NCBI GenBank assembly: GCA_964588705.1
Contig: CAZPQV010000028.1
Span: forward strand, 1-26,547
Source of the DNA: CAZPQV01 sp964588705
GTDB taxonomy: Bacteria; Bacteroidota; Bacteroidia; Flavobacteriales; Weeksellaceae
Direction: 5' to 3'
Length of the DNA: 26,547 nucleotides
The translations under genes and the position numbers were made by a program. Positions within the stretch are counted from its first letter, which is position 1; each line of letters starts with the position of its first letter. The notes under the pieces were generated by a model. The model searched no databases and was not told the DNA's origin. It worked only from the letters and a program-made list of their open reading frames with translations. Shown here in pieces: positions 1-7,947 of the stretch.

Positions 1-626
1 CATTTATGACGGACGAACTTCGTCAGAAAATGGGTGACGCCGCTGTAAAAGCTGCTGAGTTTATCGGATATGAAGGTGTTGGAACCATAGAATTTCTGGT
101 AGATAAACACAGAAATTTCTATTTCATGGAGATGAACACCAGAATTCAGGTGGAGCACCCTATTACAGAGCAAGTTATTGATTACGATTTAATTAGAGAA
201 CAAATCAACCTTGCTGCCGGCACTCCGATTTCAGGTAAAAACCATTTCCCAAAATTACATTCTATTGAATGTAGAATTAATGCGGAAGATCCGTACGCAG
301 ACTTCAGACCAAGTCCGGGAAAAATTAAATCCTTAAATATTCCTGGAGGACACGGTATTAGAGTAGATACACACGTTTATTCAGGATATACCATCCCTTC
401 AAACTACGACTCTATGATTGCAAAGCTGATTACAACGGCTCAAACCAGAGAAGAAGCGATTGCAAAAATGAAACGTGCTTTGGACGAGTTCTATATCGAA
501 GGAATTAAAACCACAATTCCTTTCCACAGACAATTGATGGACGATCCGGATTTTGTTGCAGGAAACTACACCACGAAGTTTATGGAAACCTTCGTAATGA
601 ACAAAGATTACGATCACGCCCACTAA
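1..626 (+). CDS. accC: Biotin carboxylase subunit of acetyl-CoA carboxylase, 3' part only
   Basis: This is the C-terminal half of the ATP-grasp enzyme that carboxylates biotin on the carrier protein AccB in the first half-reaction of acetyl-CoA carboxylase, at the entry to fatty acid synthesis in the cytoplasm. The frame is already open at position 3, so the start lies outside the window; the Met at 6 is internal. About 207 residues are visible against roughly 450 for the family. The catalytic segment FMEMNTRIQVEHPITEQ (about residues 40-56 of the fragment) carries the E-x-N-x-R signature of biotin carboxylases. It is followed by the C-terminal domain with RINAEDP and PSPGKI. The gene ends just before a strong terminator, so it is the last gene of its transcript. 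The family is clear; AccC of acetyl-CoA carboxylase is preferred over a propionyl-CoA or pyruvate carboxylase alpha chain because the protein ends without a carrier domain. Confidence 0.93.
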   Translation, partial: FMTDELRQKMGDAAVKAAEFIGYEGVGTIEFLVDKHRNFYFMEMNTRIQVEHPITEQVIDYDLIREQINLAAGTPISGKNHFPKLHSIECRINAEDPYADFRPSPGKIKSLNIPGGHGIRVDTHVYSGYTIPSNYDSMIAKLITTAQTREEAIAKMKRALDEFYIEGIKTTIPFHRQLMDDPDFVAGNYTTKFMETFVMNKDYDHAH

Positions 627-631
627 ATAAC

Positions 632-657
632 AAACCGCCGAATGAGGCGGTTTTTTT
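632..657 (+). terminator. Rho-independent terminator after accC
   Basis: A perfect 8-bp stem, AAACCGCC (632-639) with GGCGGTTT (646-653), closes a 6-nt loop (GAATGA). The T run continues to 657. It sits 6 bp after the accC stop codon. Confidence 0.9.
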
Positions 658-684
658 GTTTAAAATAGTCTCGCTTTAAATTCT

Positions 685-692
685 TAAATTTG
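685..692 (+). promoter_or_regulatory. Bacteroidota -7 box for rocD
   Basis: TAAATTTG matches the Bacteroidota housekeeping consensus TAnnTTTG. It ends 15 bp before the ATG at 708, which implies a very short leader. No convincing -33 TTTG is seen at the usual 19-bp spacing. Confidence 0.6.
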
Positions 693-707
693 TTAAAAAG
701 TAAAAAA

Positions 708-1958
708 ATGTCAACAGCAACAGAAAAGAAAAACTCACAGTATTTTATTGATTTGGAAGATCAGCACGGCGCACACAACTATCATCCGCTTCCGGTGGTA
801 TTAGAAAAAGGTGAAGGCGTTTACGTTTGGGATGTAGAAGGTAAAAAATATTTCGATTTTCTTTCGGCATATTCTGCTGTTAACCAAGGACATTCACACC
901 CGAAAATTGTAGATGCATTGGTTTCTCAAGCCAATACTTTAGCACTGACTTCGAGAGCATTTTACAATTCAAAACTGGGTAAATACGAGAAAAAAATCAC
1001 TTCGCTTTTCGGTTTCGACAAAGTTTTACCGATGAACTCCGGTGCTGAAGCCGTAGAAACCGCCATTAAAATTGCAAGAAAATGGGGTTACGAAGTAAAA
1101 GGAATTCAGGGAAACACCGCTAAAATAATTGTTTGTGAAAACAATTTCCACGGAAGAACAACCACCATTGTTTCGTTCTCCAACGATCCTGATGCTCACA
1201 ACAACTATGGACCTTACACTCCGGGATTTGTGAAAATTCCATACAATGATATCAGCGCTCTGAAAGAAGTTCTTGAAACTGAAGCAGGAAATATCGCAGG
1301 ATTTTTGGTTGAACCAATTCAGGGAGAAGCAGGCGTTTACGTTCCGGACGAAGGCTTCCTGAAAAAAGCTTCAGAACTTTGTAAAGCACATAATGTTCTG
1401 TTCATTGCAGATGAAGTGCAAACCGGAATTGCAAGAACCGGTAAACTGATCGCCTGTCACCACGAAGATGTTCAGCCCGATATCTTAATTTTAGGAAAAG
1501 CACTTTCCGGCGGAATGTATCCTGTGTCTGCTGTTTTGGCGAACAACAACATTATGAATGTGATTCATCCTGGGCAACACGGTTCAACATTCGGTGGAAA
1601 TCCATTGGCTTGTGCTGTTGCAATGGCTGCTTTGGATGTTGTTGAAGAAGAAAAATTGTCTGAAAGAGCAGAGAAATTGGGAGAGATCTTCAGAACGGAA
1701 ATCAGAAAAGTGATTGAAAAAACCGATTTGGTTCATTCTGTTCGTGGCAAAGGATTGTTAAATGCGATTATCATCAACGATTCTCAACACTCGCCTACCG
1801 CCTGGAATTTATGTCTCGCACTGAAAGAAAATGGACTTTTGGCAAAACCAACACACGGAAACATTATTCGTTTGGCACCTCCGTTGGTAATCTCAGAAGA
1901 ACAACTGATGGAATGTGTTGCCATTTTGGAGAAAACCATTCTTGAGTTTAAGAAATAA
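708..1958 (+). CDS. rocD: Ornithine--oxo-acid aminotransferase
   Basis: PLP-dependent class III aminotransferase, 416 aa, converting ornithine and 2-oxoglutarate to glutamate-5-semialdehyde and glutamate, linking arginine/ornithine breakdown to proline and glutamate. Visible hallmarks are MNSGAEAVETAIKIARKW (PLP phosphate binding), FHGRT, EPIQGEAGV, DEVQTGIARTG with the cofactor-ring Asp, and ILGKALSGG with the Schiff-base lysine at about K264. Length and motifs match ornithine aminotransferases of eukaryotes and Bacteroidota. I chose the ATG at 708 over the in-frame TTG at 690 because the TTG lies inside the predicted -7 promoter box. The gene has its own promoter and terminator upstream. 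A putative glycosyltransferase follows after 6 bp and may be co-transcribed. It connects functionally with the arginine-deiminase-like gene and ctlX later in the window. Confidence 0.95.
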   Translation: MSTATEKKNSQYFIDLEDQHGAHNYHPLPVVLEKGEGVYVWDVEGKKYFDFLSAYSAVNQGHSHPKIVDALVSQANTLALTSRAFYNSKLGKYEKKITSLFGFDKVLPMNSGAEAVETAIKIARKWGYEVKGIQGNTAKIIVCENNFHGRTTTIVSFSNDPDAHNNYGPYTPGFVKIPYNDISALKEVLETEAGNIAGFLVEPIQGEAGVYVPDEGFLKKASELCKAHNVLFIADEVQTGIARTGKLIACHHEDVQPDILILGKALSGGMYPVSAVLANNNIMNVIHPGQHGSTFGGNPLACAVAMAALDVVEEEKLSERAEKLGEIFRTEIRKVIEKTDLVHSVRGKGLLNAIIINDSQHSPTAWNLCLALKENGLLAKPTHGNIIRLAPPLVISEEQLMECVAILEKTILEFKK

Positions 1959-1964
1959 TTTTTC

Positions 1965-2993
1965 TTGAAAACCATCATTTTCGGAAGTCCTTCAAGCAAG
2001 GACAATCTTGAGTTTCATATCGAAGAAAAACTTCGCGAATATGGCTATCATGTCATATCTGTGAGCTACCCTTTCAATGATTTTAAGTATAAAAATCTGA
2101 AAGACAAACTGGTAAATACATTCAGGAAAACAGTTTTGCAGGATAAAACTTCAAAACACAAGTTGAAGTTTAAACCTTTTGAAACGGGCTTTATTGAGAA
2201 ATTAAGCAAAAGTGAAAAAGCAGATTACGCTCTCATTATCAGATCGGATATTTATCCTGAAAGTTTCATAAAATTGATTCATGAAAAATCAGAATTAATG
2301 ATTGGTTATCAGTGGGATGGACTTGATGTTTTCCCACTGGTAAAAAATCATATTCCCTATTATGACACGTTCTGCATTTTCGATCCTAATGATTTAAGAT
2401 ACAAACACGAATTCCCTAATTTGAAAGGCGTTCCAAATTTTTTCTTTGAAACAGATATTGAAAAAATTAAAAGTTCTGTTGATTCTGAAATTAAAACCGA
2501 TGCCTATTACCTTGGATCTTACAAAAAAGATAGACTTGAAGTTTTAGAACAAATCAATAATAAACTGAAAAAAGAAGGTTTTTCAGGAAATTACAAGATC
2601 TTTTTACCACACAATAAATCAAATACGGATCTGAATTCTGATTTTGAAAAGATTACAGAATCGGTTCCATATTACGAAAACCTCATCAATACCTATCAAA
2701 GTAAAATTTTGGTTGATTTGGTTTCAGACTATCACAAAGGCCTGTCTTTCAGATTTTTTGAGGCAATGGGATTTGAGAAAAAAATCATCACCAACAACAA
2801 AAATGTAAAGAATTATGATTTTTACAATCCGCAAAATATCTTTATTTGGGGCGAAGATGAAGATCTTTCAGCGTTTTTAAATTCAGAATATCAAAAACTT
2901 CCGGAAGTTGTTTATGAAAAATATTCTTTCAGAAATTGGTTGAAAAACATCCTTAAGGAAAAGGACAGAATCGAAATTTCTTTACCCAAATAA
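1965..2993 (+). CDS. Putative CgeB-like glycosyltransferase / LPS biosynthesis protein
   Basis: A 342-aa cytoplasmic protein without signal peptide or obvious membrane segment. I recognise it only at fold level. The N-terminus (MKTIIFGSPSSKDN) looks like the first strand of a GT-B Rossmann domain. DAYYLGSYKKDRLEVL (about residues 179-194) and SFRFFEAMGFEKKIIT (about 261-276) resemble the C-terminal donor-binding half of CgeB/DUF3880-type glycosyltransferases, where an E-A-x-G segment binds the nucleotide sugar. The start is a TTG 6 bp after the rocD stop; no in-frame ATG exists near it, so expression probably depends on rocD transcription or translation. It converges with, and overlaps by 12 bp, the GT4 gene on the other strand. 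The lysine- and asparagine-rich composition is more A/T-biased than rocD, as is usual in surface-polysaccharide genes. Acceptor and sugar cannot be told from sequence. Confidence 0.6.
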   Translation: MKTIIFGSPSSKDNLEFHIEEKLREYGYHVISVSYPFNDFKYKNLKDKLVNTFRKTVLQDKTSKHKLKFKPFETGFIEKLSKSEKADYALIIRSDIYPESFIKLIHEKSELMIGYQWDGLDVFPLVKNHIPYYDTFCIFDPNDLRYKHEFPNLKGVPNFFFETDIEKIKSSVDSEIKTDAYYLGSYKKDRLEVLEQINNKLKKEGFSGNYKIFLPHNKSNTDLNSDFEKITESVPYYENLINTYQSKILVDLVSDYHKGLSFRFFEAMGFEKKIITNNKNVKNYDFYNPQNIFIWGEDEDLSAFLNSEYQKLPEVVYEKYSFRNWLKNILKEKDRIEISLPK

Positions 2994-4133
2994 TTCAGTG
3001 ACCCATTGGTCTGCAGCATTTTGGGAAGTTATTTTCTGTAAATTTTCTGCAGCATTTTTTGCAAGTTCTTCTCTTAATATTTCATCTAAAATCAATTTTT
3101 CAAGATTTTGAGCGAGAGCATTTTCATCATTTTTAGGTGAAACCAAAGCAGTTTTATTATGAATCAGCATGTCTTTTGCACCGCCGTCACTCTCCGTAGA
3201 AACCATTGCATTGCGCTGTACAATCGCTTCAGCAACGGCCATTGGAAACCCTTCGCAATTTGAAACATTTAAGGAAACAGAACTCTTTGCAAGTTCAGCA
3301 TTGACATCAGATACAAATCCCGCAAAATCCATATTTTCAACCTGATGTGTTTTACAAAAATCCATCATCTGAGATTTTAAACTTCCGTCACCTAAAACTT
3401 TCAGTGACCAATCCGGGAACTTCTTTGCAATTATAACCCAAGCTTTTACGGCAAGAAAGGCATTTTTATGTTTTCTTTCAAGTCGGGAAACGAAGGTCAC
3501 AGTTTTTTCTTTTGGAGAACGTTTATAGTCCGCAAACAAAACCGGATTGCGGATTACTTTTATTTTCTTTTTGATATTCTCATCATTTCTGAAAATCGAT
3601 TTCAGTTCGTCAGCAGAACCTTCGCTCACGCAAAATAGTCCCTGTTCAGAATTGGAAATAAATTTTTTGAGTTTATTTTTCTTGAACGGATAAACCAATT
3701 TGGCAAACAGAATCTTTTCTAAATTAGGTTTGCCGGCGTCCGGATATTTTTTAAGATAGGCATAAGGAGAACCGTGATACTGCGGAAATGCTTTTATTTT
3801 GCCGATTTTTGCTGCCTTCAAAACCTCCAACGCAATGGTCATATTATCTCCCTGAAAGATGAGATGTTCAATTTTATTTTCGGTTAAATAATTGGAAAGT
3901 TCGTTCGCAAAGTTCTTTTTCTCAGAAGTAAGCACTTTCAAAGATTTTACTTCGGGATAATGCATTACCGGAGATTTAAGATCAGATTTTAAGGAAACCA
4001 AGTGTAAATTCCGAAATCCTTTTTCGTAAAACTGATGCATCAGATTGGCTGTAACTCGCTCTACTCCACCACCCGTGGAATAATCAATTACTAAAAAACC
4101 TATATTCCGTTCTTTATCAGCTTCTGAAAACAT
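2982..4133 (-). CDS. Glycosyltransferase family 4 protein
   Basis: A 383-aa GT-B fold retaining glycosyltransferase, presumably transferring a nucleotide-activated sugar during LPS or capsule synthesis at the inner face of the cytoplasmic membrane. The N-terminal STGGGVERVTANLM (about residues 19-32) is the glycine-rich loop with GGVER typical of GT4. The C-terminal domain has TFVSRLERKHKN (about 213-224), VLGDGSL (246-252) and the donor-binding E-x7-E motif E294...E302 within CEGFPMAVAEA. The start at 4133 gives an N-terminus reaching the first Rossmann strand (NIGFLVIDYS). Its promoter is the palindromic box shared with the divergent GT2 gene. Its last 12 bp overlap the end of the convergent CgeB-like gene. 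Substrate unknown. Confidence 0.85.
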   Translation of the reverse strand: MFSEADKERNIGFLVIDYSTGGGVERVTANLMHQFYEKGFRNLHLVSLKSDLKSPVMHYPEVKSLKVLTSEKKNFANELSNYLTENKIEHLIFQGDNMTIALEVLKAAKIGKIKAFPQYHGSPYAYLKKYPDAGKPNLEKILFAKLVYPFKKNKLKKFISNSEQGLFCVSEGSADELKSIFRNDENIKKKIKVIRNPVLFADYKRSPKEKTVTFVSRLERKHKNAFLAVKAWVIIAKKFPDWSLKVLGDGSLKSQMMDFCKTHQVENMDFAGFVSDVNAELAKSSVSLNVSNCEGFPMAVAEAIVQRNAMVSTESDGGAKDMLIHNKTALVSPKNDENALAQNLEKLILDEILREELAKNAAENLQKITSQNAADQWVTELFG

Positions 4134-4153
4134 ACCGTTACTTTAATTGCTTA

Positions 4154-4169
4154 CAAATTTATAAATTTG
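4154..4169. promoter_or_regulatory. Palindromic bidirectional -7 boxes between two glycosyltransferase genes
   Basis: CAAATTTATAAATTTG is a perfect 16-bp palindrome made of two abutting TAnnTTTG boxes. TAAATTTG on the plus strand (4162-4169) lies 4 bp before the GT2 ATG at 4174. TAAATTTG on the minus strand (4161 to 4154) lies 20 bp before the GT4 ATG at 4133. Both divergent genes therefore appear to use one shared opening site. Inference from consensus only. Confidence 0.6.
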
Positions 4170-4173
4170 AAAA

Positions 4174-4959
4174 ATGAAAACCGCATTATTAATCTCTACT
4201 TACAACTGGCCCGAAGCACTGAATCTTGTTTTGGAAAGCGTTCAGGTTCAGACCAAACTTCCCGATGAAATACTGATTGCTGATGACGGTTCGAAAAAAG
4301 AAACCGAAGAACTCATTAATCTTTGGAAAGAAAAATCTAAAGTCCCGATAAAACATTTCTGGCAGGAAGATGACGGTTTCCGGAAAACCATCATTATGAA
4401 TAAAGCCATTGCCAATACCGAAGCTGATTATATTATACAGATAGACGGCGATATTTTGCTTGAAAAACATTTTGTTGAAGATCATATTTCCGATAAAAAA
4501 CCGGGGTTTTTCATCAAAGGAAGCAGAGCTTTAATTAATGAGGAAGCCACAAAAGCCATCCTTGCGAAGCAAAAAATCGATTGGAACTACATCCAACAAA
4601 ACATCAAAAATAAAATAAATGCTACGCGAAACACTTTGCTGGCACCACTTTTCAGAAAAGATAAAATAAAATCGAACAACCTCAAAGGTTGTAATTTTTC
4701 ATTTTGGAGAAAAGATTTTATAGAGGTAAACGGTTACAACAACGACATTTGCGGTTGGGGACACGAAGATATAGAACTGGCTGCGAGATTAAGCAATATC
4801 GGCATCAAACAGAGACAACTGAAAATGAAAGCCGTTTGTTTTCATCTTCATCACAATTATTTCGACAGATCGAAAGAAAACGAAAATTTCAATGCTTATC
4901 AGAAAGTGATTGACGAAAAAATCACAACCTGCGAAAAAGGTTATTTACAGAGCTTTTAG
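4174..4959 (+). CDS. Glycosyltransferase family 2 protein with galactosyltransferase-like C-terminus
   Basis: A 261-aa GT-A fold enzyme, probably adding a sugar to a surface glycan at the cytoplasmic side of the membrane. The N-terminus LLISTYNWPEALNLVLESV with ADDGS (D37, D38) is the classic GT2 nucleotide-binding region. IQIDGDILLE carries the metal-binding DxD-type motif at about D91-D93. FSFWRKDFIEVNGYN followed by GWGHEDIELAAR (about 194-205) matches the Glyco_transf_7C module, where the acidic ED pair contributes to catalysis or acceptor binding. No membrane segment follows, so it is a soluble single-domain member. The start codon lies only 4 bp after a -7 box, suggesting a leaderless mRNA. 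It ends 2 bp from the convergent cupin gene. Sugar specificity unknown. Confidence 0.87.
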   Translation: MKTALLISTYNWPEALNLVLESVQVQTKLPDEILIADDGSKKETEELINLWKEKSKVPIKHFWQEDDGFRKTIIMNKAIANTEADYIIQIDGDILLEKHFVEDHISDKKPGFFIKGSRALINEEATKAILAKQKIDWNYIQQNIKNKINATRNTLLAPLFRKDKIKSNNLKGCNFSFWRKDFIEVNGYNNDICGWGHEDIELAARLSNIGIKQRQLKMKAVCFHLHHNYFDRSKENENFNAYQKVIDEKITTCEKGYLQSF

Positions 4960-4961
4960 CA

Positions 4962-5306
4962 TTACTCTCTGCTGTAATCGTCTTGAATTCTTACAATATC
5001 GTCCTCACCGAAATAAGTTCCGGTTTGCACTTCGATAAAAGCCAAAACTTCAGAACCGCGGTTTTCTATCCGGTGTTTGGCTTCCTGAGGAATAAAGATG
5101 CTTTCACCATATTTTAGCGTAATTTCCTCACCTTCAAGGGTTACAACCGCCTCGCCTTCAACCACCGTCCAAAACTCCTGTCTTTTGTAGTGATATTGGT
5201 AAGACAGCCTCTGTCCGGGATTTACTTCAATCCTTTTCAGCTTGTAATGTTCTTCGTCCTGAAGCACATAATATTTTCCCCAAGGTCTTTCGCCAATTTC
5301 TAACAT
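4962..5306 (-). CDS. Single-domain cupin, mannose-6-phosphate isomerase type II-like
   Basis: A 114-aa cupin beginning MLEIGERPWGKYYVL. It corresponds to the C-terminal isomerase-like domain of bifunctional GDP-mannose pyrophosphorylase/phosphomannose isomerases, here standing alone. Visible elements are RPWGKY, the cupin metal-binding motif region SYQYHYKRQEFWTVVEG (motif 1) and PQEAKHRIEN (motif 2). It may interconvert mannose-6-phosphate and fructose-6-phosphate or only bind the sugar phosphate; single-domain homologues are poorly characterised. I start it at the Met at 5306 rather than the upstream Met at 5327 because the family N-terminus begins there. A TAAATTTT box on the minus strand lies just upstream, so the mRNA may be nearly leaderless. 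Location beside three glycosyltransferase-type genes fits nucleotide-sugar supply. Confidence 0.82.
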   Translation of the reverse strand: MLEIGERPWGKYYVLQDEEHYKLKRIEVNPGQRLSYQYHYKRQEFWTVVEGEAVVTLEGEEITLKYGESIFIPQEAKHRIENRGSEVLAFIEVQTGTYFGEDDIVRIQDDYSRE

Positions 5307-5358
5307 TAATATTGAAAATTTATGCAAAACTAACTAAAATTTTAAAATCTATAATTCT

Positions 5359-5366
5359 TAAATTTG
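5359..5366 (+). promoter_or_regulatory. Bacteroidota -7 box for gltX
   Basis: TAAATTTG matches TAnnTTTG and ends 17 bp before the gltX ATG at 5384. It lies inside the upstream extension that would be coding if the Met at 5312 were used, which argues for the start at 5384. Confidence 0.6.
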
Positions 5367-5383
5367 CAACTCAATCTATAATT

Positions 5384-6898
5384 ATGAGTAAAGTAAGAGT
5401 GCGTTTTGCGCCAAGTCCGACTGGTCCTTTGCATTTGGGAGGTGTAAGGACGGCATTATATGATTATCTTTTTGCGAAAAATCAGGGAGGCGATTTTGTG
5501 TTGAGGATTGAAGATACCGATACCGCAAGATATGTAGAAGGTGCCGAAGAATATATACTTGAAGCCTTGGAATGGTGCGGACTGATTCCCGACGAAAGCC
5601 CGAAACACGGCGGAAACTACGGCCCTTACAGACAAAGTGAAAGACGCCACATCTACGATAAATATACGGAGCAGATTCTTAAAACAGATTATGCATACAT
5701 CGCTTTCGACACACCCGAAGAACTGGATGAAATCCGTAAAGAGTATGAAGAAAAAGGTGAAGTTTTCGCTTATAATTACTTTACAAGAACCAGACTGAAA
5801 AACAGTTTGACGCTTTCTCCTGAGGAAGTTCAGCAACTGATTGACGATAATGTTCCTTACGTAGTAAGGTTTAAAATGCCTGTGGACAGGATTCTTACAC
5901 TTGAAGATATCATCCGCGGAACATTCTCTGTAAACACCAATACTCTGGACGATAAAGTTTTGGTAAAAAACGATGGAATGCCAACGTACCATTTCGCGAA
6001 CATCATTGATGACCATGAAATGGAGATTTCTCACGTAATCCGTGGTGAAGAATGGCTGCCTTCTTTAGGACTTCACGTTTTATTATATGAAGCCATGAAC
6101 TGGAATGCGCCACAATTTGCACACCTTTCTTTAATTCTAAAACCTGAAGGCAAAGGAAAACTCAGCAAAAGAGACGGTGACAAATTCGGATTTCCCGTAT
6201 TTCCACTGAATTTTACTGATCCTGAAACCGGTTCTGTTTCAAAAGGTTATAGAGAAGAAGGTTATTTCCCGGATGCTTTTATCAACTTCTTGGCACTTTT
6301 GGGATGGTCGCCGGCAGATGACAAAGAAATTTTGTCTTTGGATGATATGGCAAAAGAATTCGACCTTTATAAAGTTCATAAAGCAGGAGCAAGATTCAGT
6401 AAAGAGAAAGCAGAATGGTTCAACCATCAGTATCTTCAGATGAAAACGGATGATGAAATTCTGGATCATCTGAAAAATATTCAGTCTGTAAAAGAATCCA
6501 ATCTATCCGATGAAACACTTCTGAAAATCGTGGAAGCCATGAAGGAAAGAGCCACTTTCGTAAAAGACATTTACAACAACGGGAAGTTCTTTTTCGAAAA
6601 GCCAAATTCTTACGACGAAAAAGCAACAAAGAAAGCTTGGAATGCTGAAACTTCAACTGTAATGAATGATTTAGCCGAAACGCTTGATTCCATTGAACTT
6701 TTTGAAAGAGATTTCTTAAAGCAACTCATCCACGACTTTGCGGAAGGAAAAGGCTTAGGAATGGGAAAAGTGATGATGCCTCTTCGTTTAGCACTGGTTG
6801 GAGAACTTAAAGGCCCGGACGTTCCCGATATTTTAGAAATTCTTGGAAAACAGGAAAGTGTTTCGAGAATAAAAAATGCAGTGAATAATATTATTTAG
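5384..6898 (+). CDS. gltX: Glutamate--tRNA ligase
   Basis: Class I aminoacyl-tRNA synthetase, 504 aa, charging tRNA-Glu with glutamate in the cytoplasm. The N-terminus RVRFAPSPTGPLHLGGVRTA contains the HIGH-type signature (H17-L-G-G). KLSKRDG at about residues 259-265 is the KMSKS-type signature. VIRGEEWLPS and the HLSLILKPEGKGK segment are typical of the bacterial discriminating or non-discriminating GluRS catalytic domain. The C-terminal alpha-helical anticodon-binding domain starts near residue 330 and ends with MPLRLALVGELKGPDV. The start was placed at 5384 because the family begins M-x-K-VRVRFAPSPTG; the 24 codons upstream to 5312 contain the promoter box and overlap the divergent cupin gene. 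Confidence 0.97.
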   Translation: MSKVRVRFAPSPTGPLHLGGVRTALYDYLFAKNQGGDFVLRIEDTDTARYVEGAEEYILEALEWCGLIPDESPKHGGNYGPYRQSERRHIYDKYTEQILKTDYAYIAFDTPEELDEIRKEYEEKGEVFAYNYFTRTRLKNSLTLSPEEVQQLIDDNVPYVVRFKMPVDRILTLEDIIRGTFSVNTNTLDDKVLVKNDGMPTYHFANIIDDHEMEISHVIRGEEWLPSLGLHVLLYEAMNWNAPQFAHLSLILKPEGKGKLSKRDGDKFGFPVFPLNFTDPETGSVSKGYREEGYFPDAFINFLALLGWSPADDKEILSLDDMAKEFDLYKVHKAGARFSKEKAEWFNHQYLQMKTDDEILDHLKNIQSVKESNLSDETLLKIVEAMKERATFVKDIYNNGKFFFEKPNSYDEKATKKAWNAETSTVMNDLAETLDSIELFERDFLKQLIHDFAEGKGLGMGKVMMPLRLALVGELKGPDVPDILEILGKQESVSRIKNAVNNII

Positions 6899-6916
6899 TA
6901 TCTCCCGATTATTTCA

Positions 6917-6924
6917 TAAATTTG
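6917..6924 (+). promoter_or_regulatory. Bacteroidota -7 box for accA
   Basis: TAAATTTG lies 21 bp before the accA ATG at 6946 and overlaps an in-frame TTG at 6922, which I therefore reject as a start codon. Consensus match only. Confidence 0.6.
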
Positions 6925-6945
6925 AAGGATAAATTTCAAAGGAAA

Positions 6946-7902
6946 ATGCAGTATTTAAATTTTGAACTTCCTATAAAAGAGCTTGTAGACCAATATAACG
7001 CGTGTTCCCTTGTTGGTGAAGAAAGCGGTGTAGATGTGAAGCTTGCGTGCAGCCAAATTGAGGACAAGATTATCGAAAAGAAGAAAGAAATCTACGGAAA
7101 TCTTACACCTTGGCAGACGGTTCAGTTATCGAGACATCCGGAGCGTCCTTATACTTTAGATTTTATTAATGGAATTGTAGATAAAGGAAGTTTCCTGGAG
7201 CTTCACGGCGACCGTTCTTTTGCTGATGACCATGCTATGGTTGGCGGTTTGGCAAAAATCAACGGAAACAATGTAATGCTCATTGGAACTCAGAAAGGAA
7301 GGACCACCAAAGAAAGACAGCAACGCCGTTTCGGAATGCCAAATCCTGAAGGTTACAGAAAAGCTTTGAGACTGATGAAGCTTGCTGAAAAATTCAGAAT
7401 TCCTGTGATTACATTCCTTGATACGCCTGGTGCATATCCGGGACTGGAAGCCGAAGAAAGAGGCCAGGGAGAAGCTATTGCAAAAAATATTTTTGAAATG
7501 GTTCAGCTAAAAACTCCAATCTTTACTTACATTATTGGTGAAGGTGCAAGTGGTGGTGCTTTGGGAATTGGTGTAGGCAATAAAGTTTATATGCTTCAGT
7601 ACACTTGGTATTCGGTAATTGCACCTGAAAGCTGCTCTTCAATTCTTTGGAGAAACTGGGATCATAAAGAAGATGCCGCAAACGCTTTGAAACTGACTCC
7701 AAAAGATATGCTGAAAAACAAACTGATTGACGGCATTATCGAAGAACCACTTGGTGGAGCACAATACGAGCCTGAAGTTGCGTATGAAAATGTAAAAACT
7801 TCAATTCTTCACAACATCAAAGCATTCAGTAAATTTTCCGGAAAAGAGCTTATGGAACAGCGTCAGGAGAAATTTATTGCAATGGGAGAATTTAAAGGAT
7901 AA
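6946..7902 (+). CDS. accA: Acetyl-CoA carboxylase carboxyltransferase subunit alpha
   Basis: A 318-aa alpha subunit of the carboxyltransferase that moves CO2 from carboxybiotin to acetyl-CoA, giving malonyl-CoA for fatty acid synthesis. It works as an alpha2-beta2 tetramer with AccD in the cytoplasm. The N-terminus MQYLNFELPIKEL, the KIYGNLTPWQTVQLSRHPERP block, LHGDRSFADDHAMVGG, and the oxyanion-forming IIGEGASGGALGIG (about 196-209, crotonase fold) are all family signatures. Length is standard for AccA. Its partner accD is not in the window; accC is, 6.3 kb upstream. The gene is followed by a strong bidirectional terminator. Confidence 0.97.
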   Translation: MQYLNFELPIKELVDQYNACSLVGEESGVDVKLACSQIEDKIIEKKKEIYGNLTPWQTVQLSRHPERPYTLDFINGIVDKGSFLELHGDRSFADDHAMVGGLAKINGNNVMLIGTQKGRTTKERQQRRFGMPNPEGYRKALRLMKLAEKFRIPVITFLDTPGAYPGLEAEERGQGEAIAKNIFEMVQLKTPIFTYIIGEGASGGALGIGVGNKVYMLQYTWYSVIAPESCSSILWRNWDHKEDAANALKLTPKDMLKNKLIDGIIEEPLGGAQYEPEVAYENVKTSILHNIKAFSKFSGKELMEQRQEKFIAMGEFKG

Positions 7903-7921
7903 AACTTAAATATCTAAATAC

Positions 7922-7947
7922 AAATGCCGCAAATTGCGGCATTTTTT
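7922..7947. terminator. Bidirectional terminator between accA and a convergent gene
   Basis: An 11-bp perfect inverted repeat, AAATGCCGCAA (7922-7932) and TTGCGGCATTT (7934-7944), with one base between. The plus strand runs into T's (7942-7947), and the minus strand has a T-rich stretch after the stem. It lies between the stop codons of accA (7902) and the minus-strand gene ending at 7946, whose stop it overlaps. Confidence 0.88.

Noticed and set aside
690..710. TTG at 690 as the rocD start
   Set aside because: It falls inside the TAAATTTG promoter box. The ATG at 708 fits family length.
5312..5383. N-terminal extension of gltX from the ATG at 5312
   Set aside because: The family starts at the MSKVRVRFAPSPTG Met (5384), and the extension holds the promoter box.
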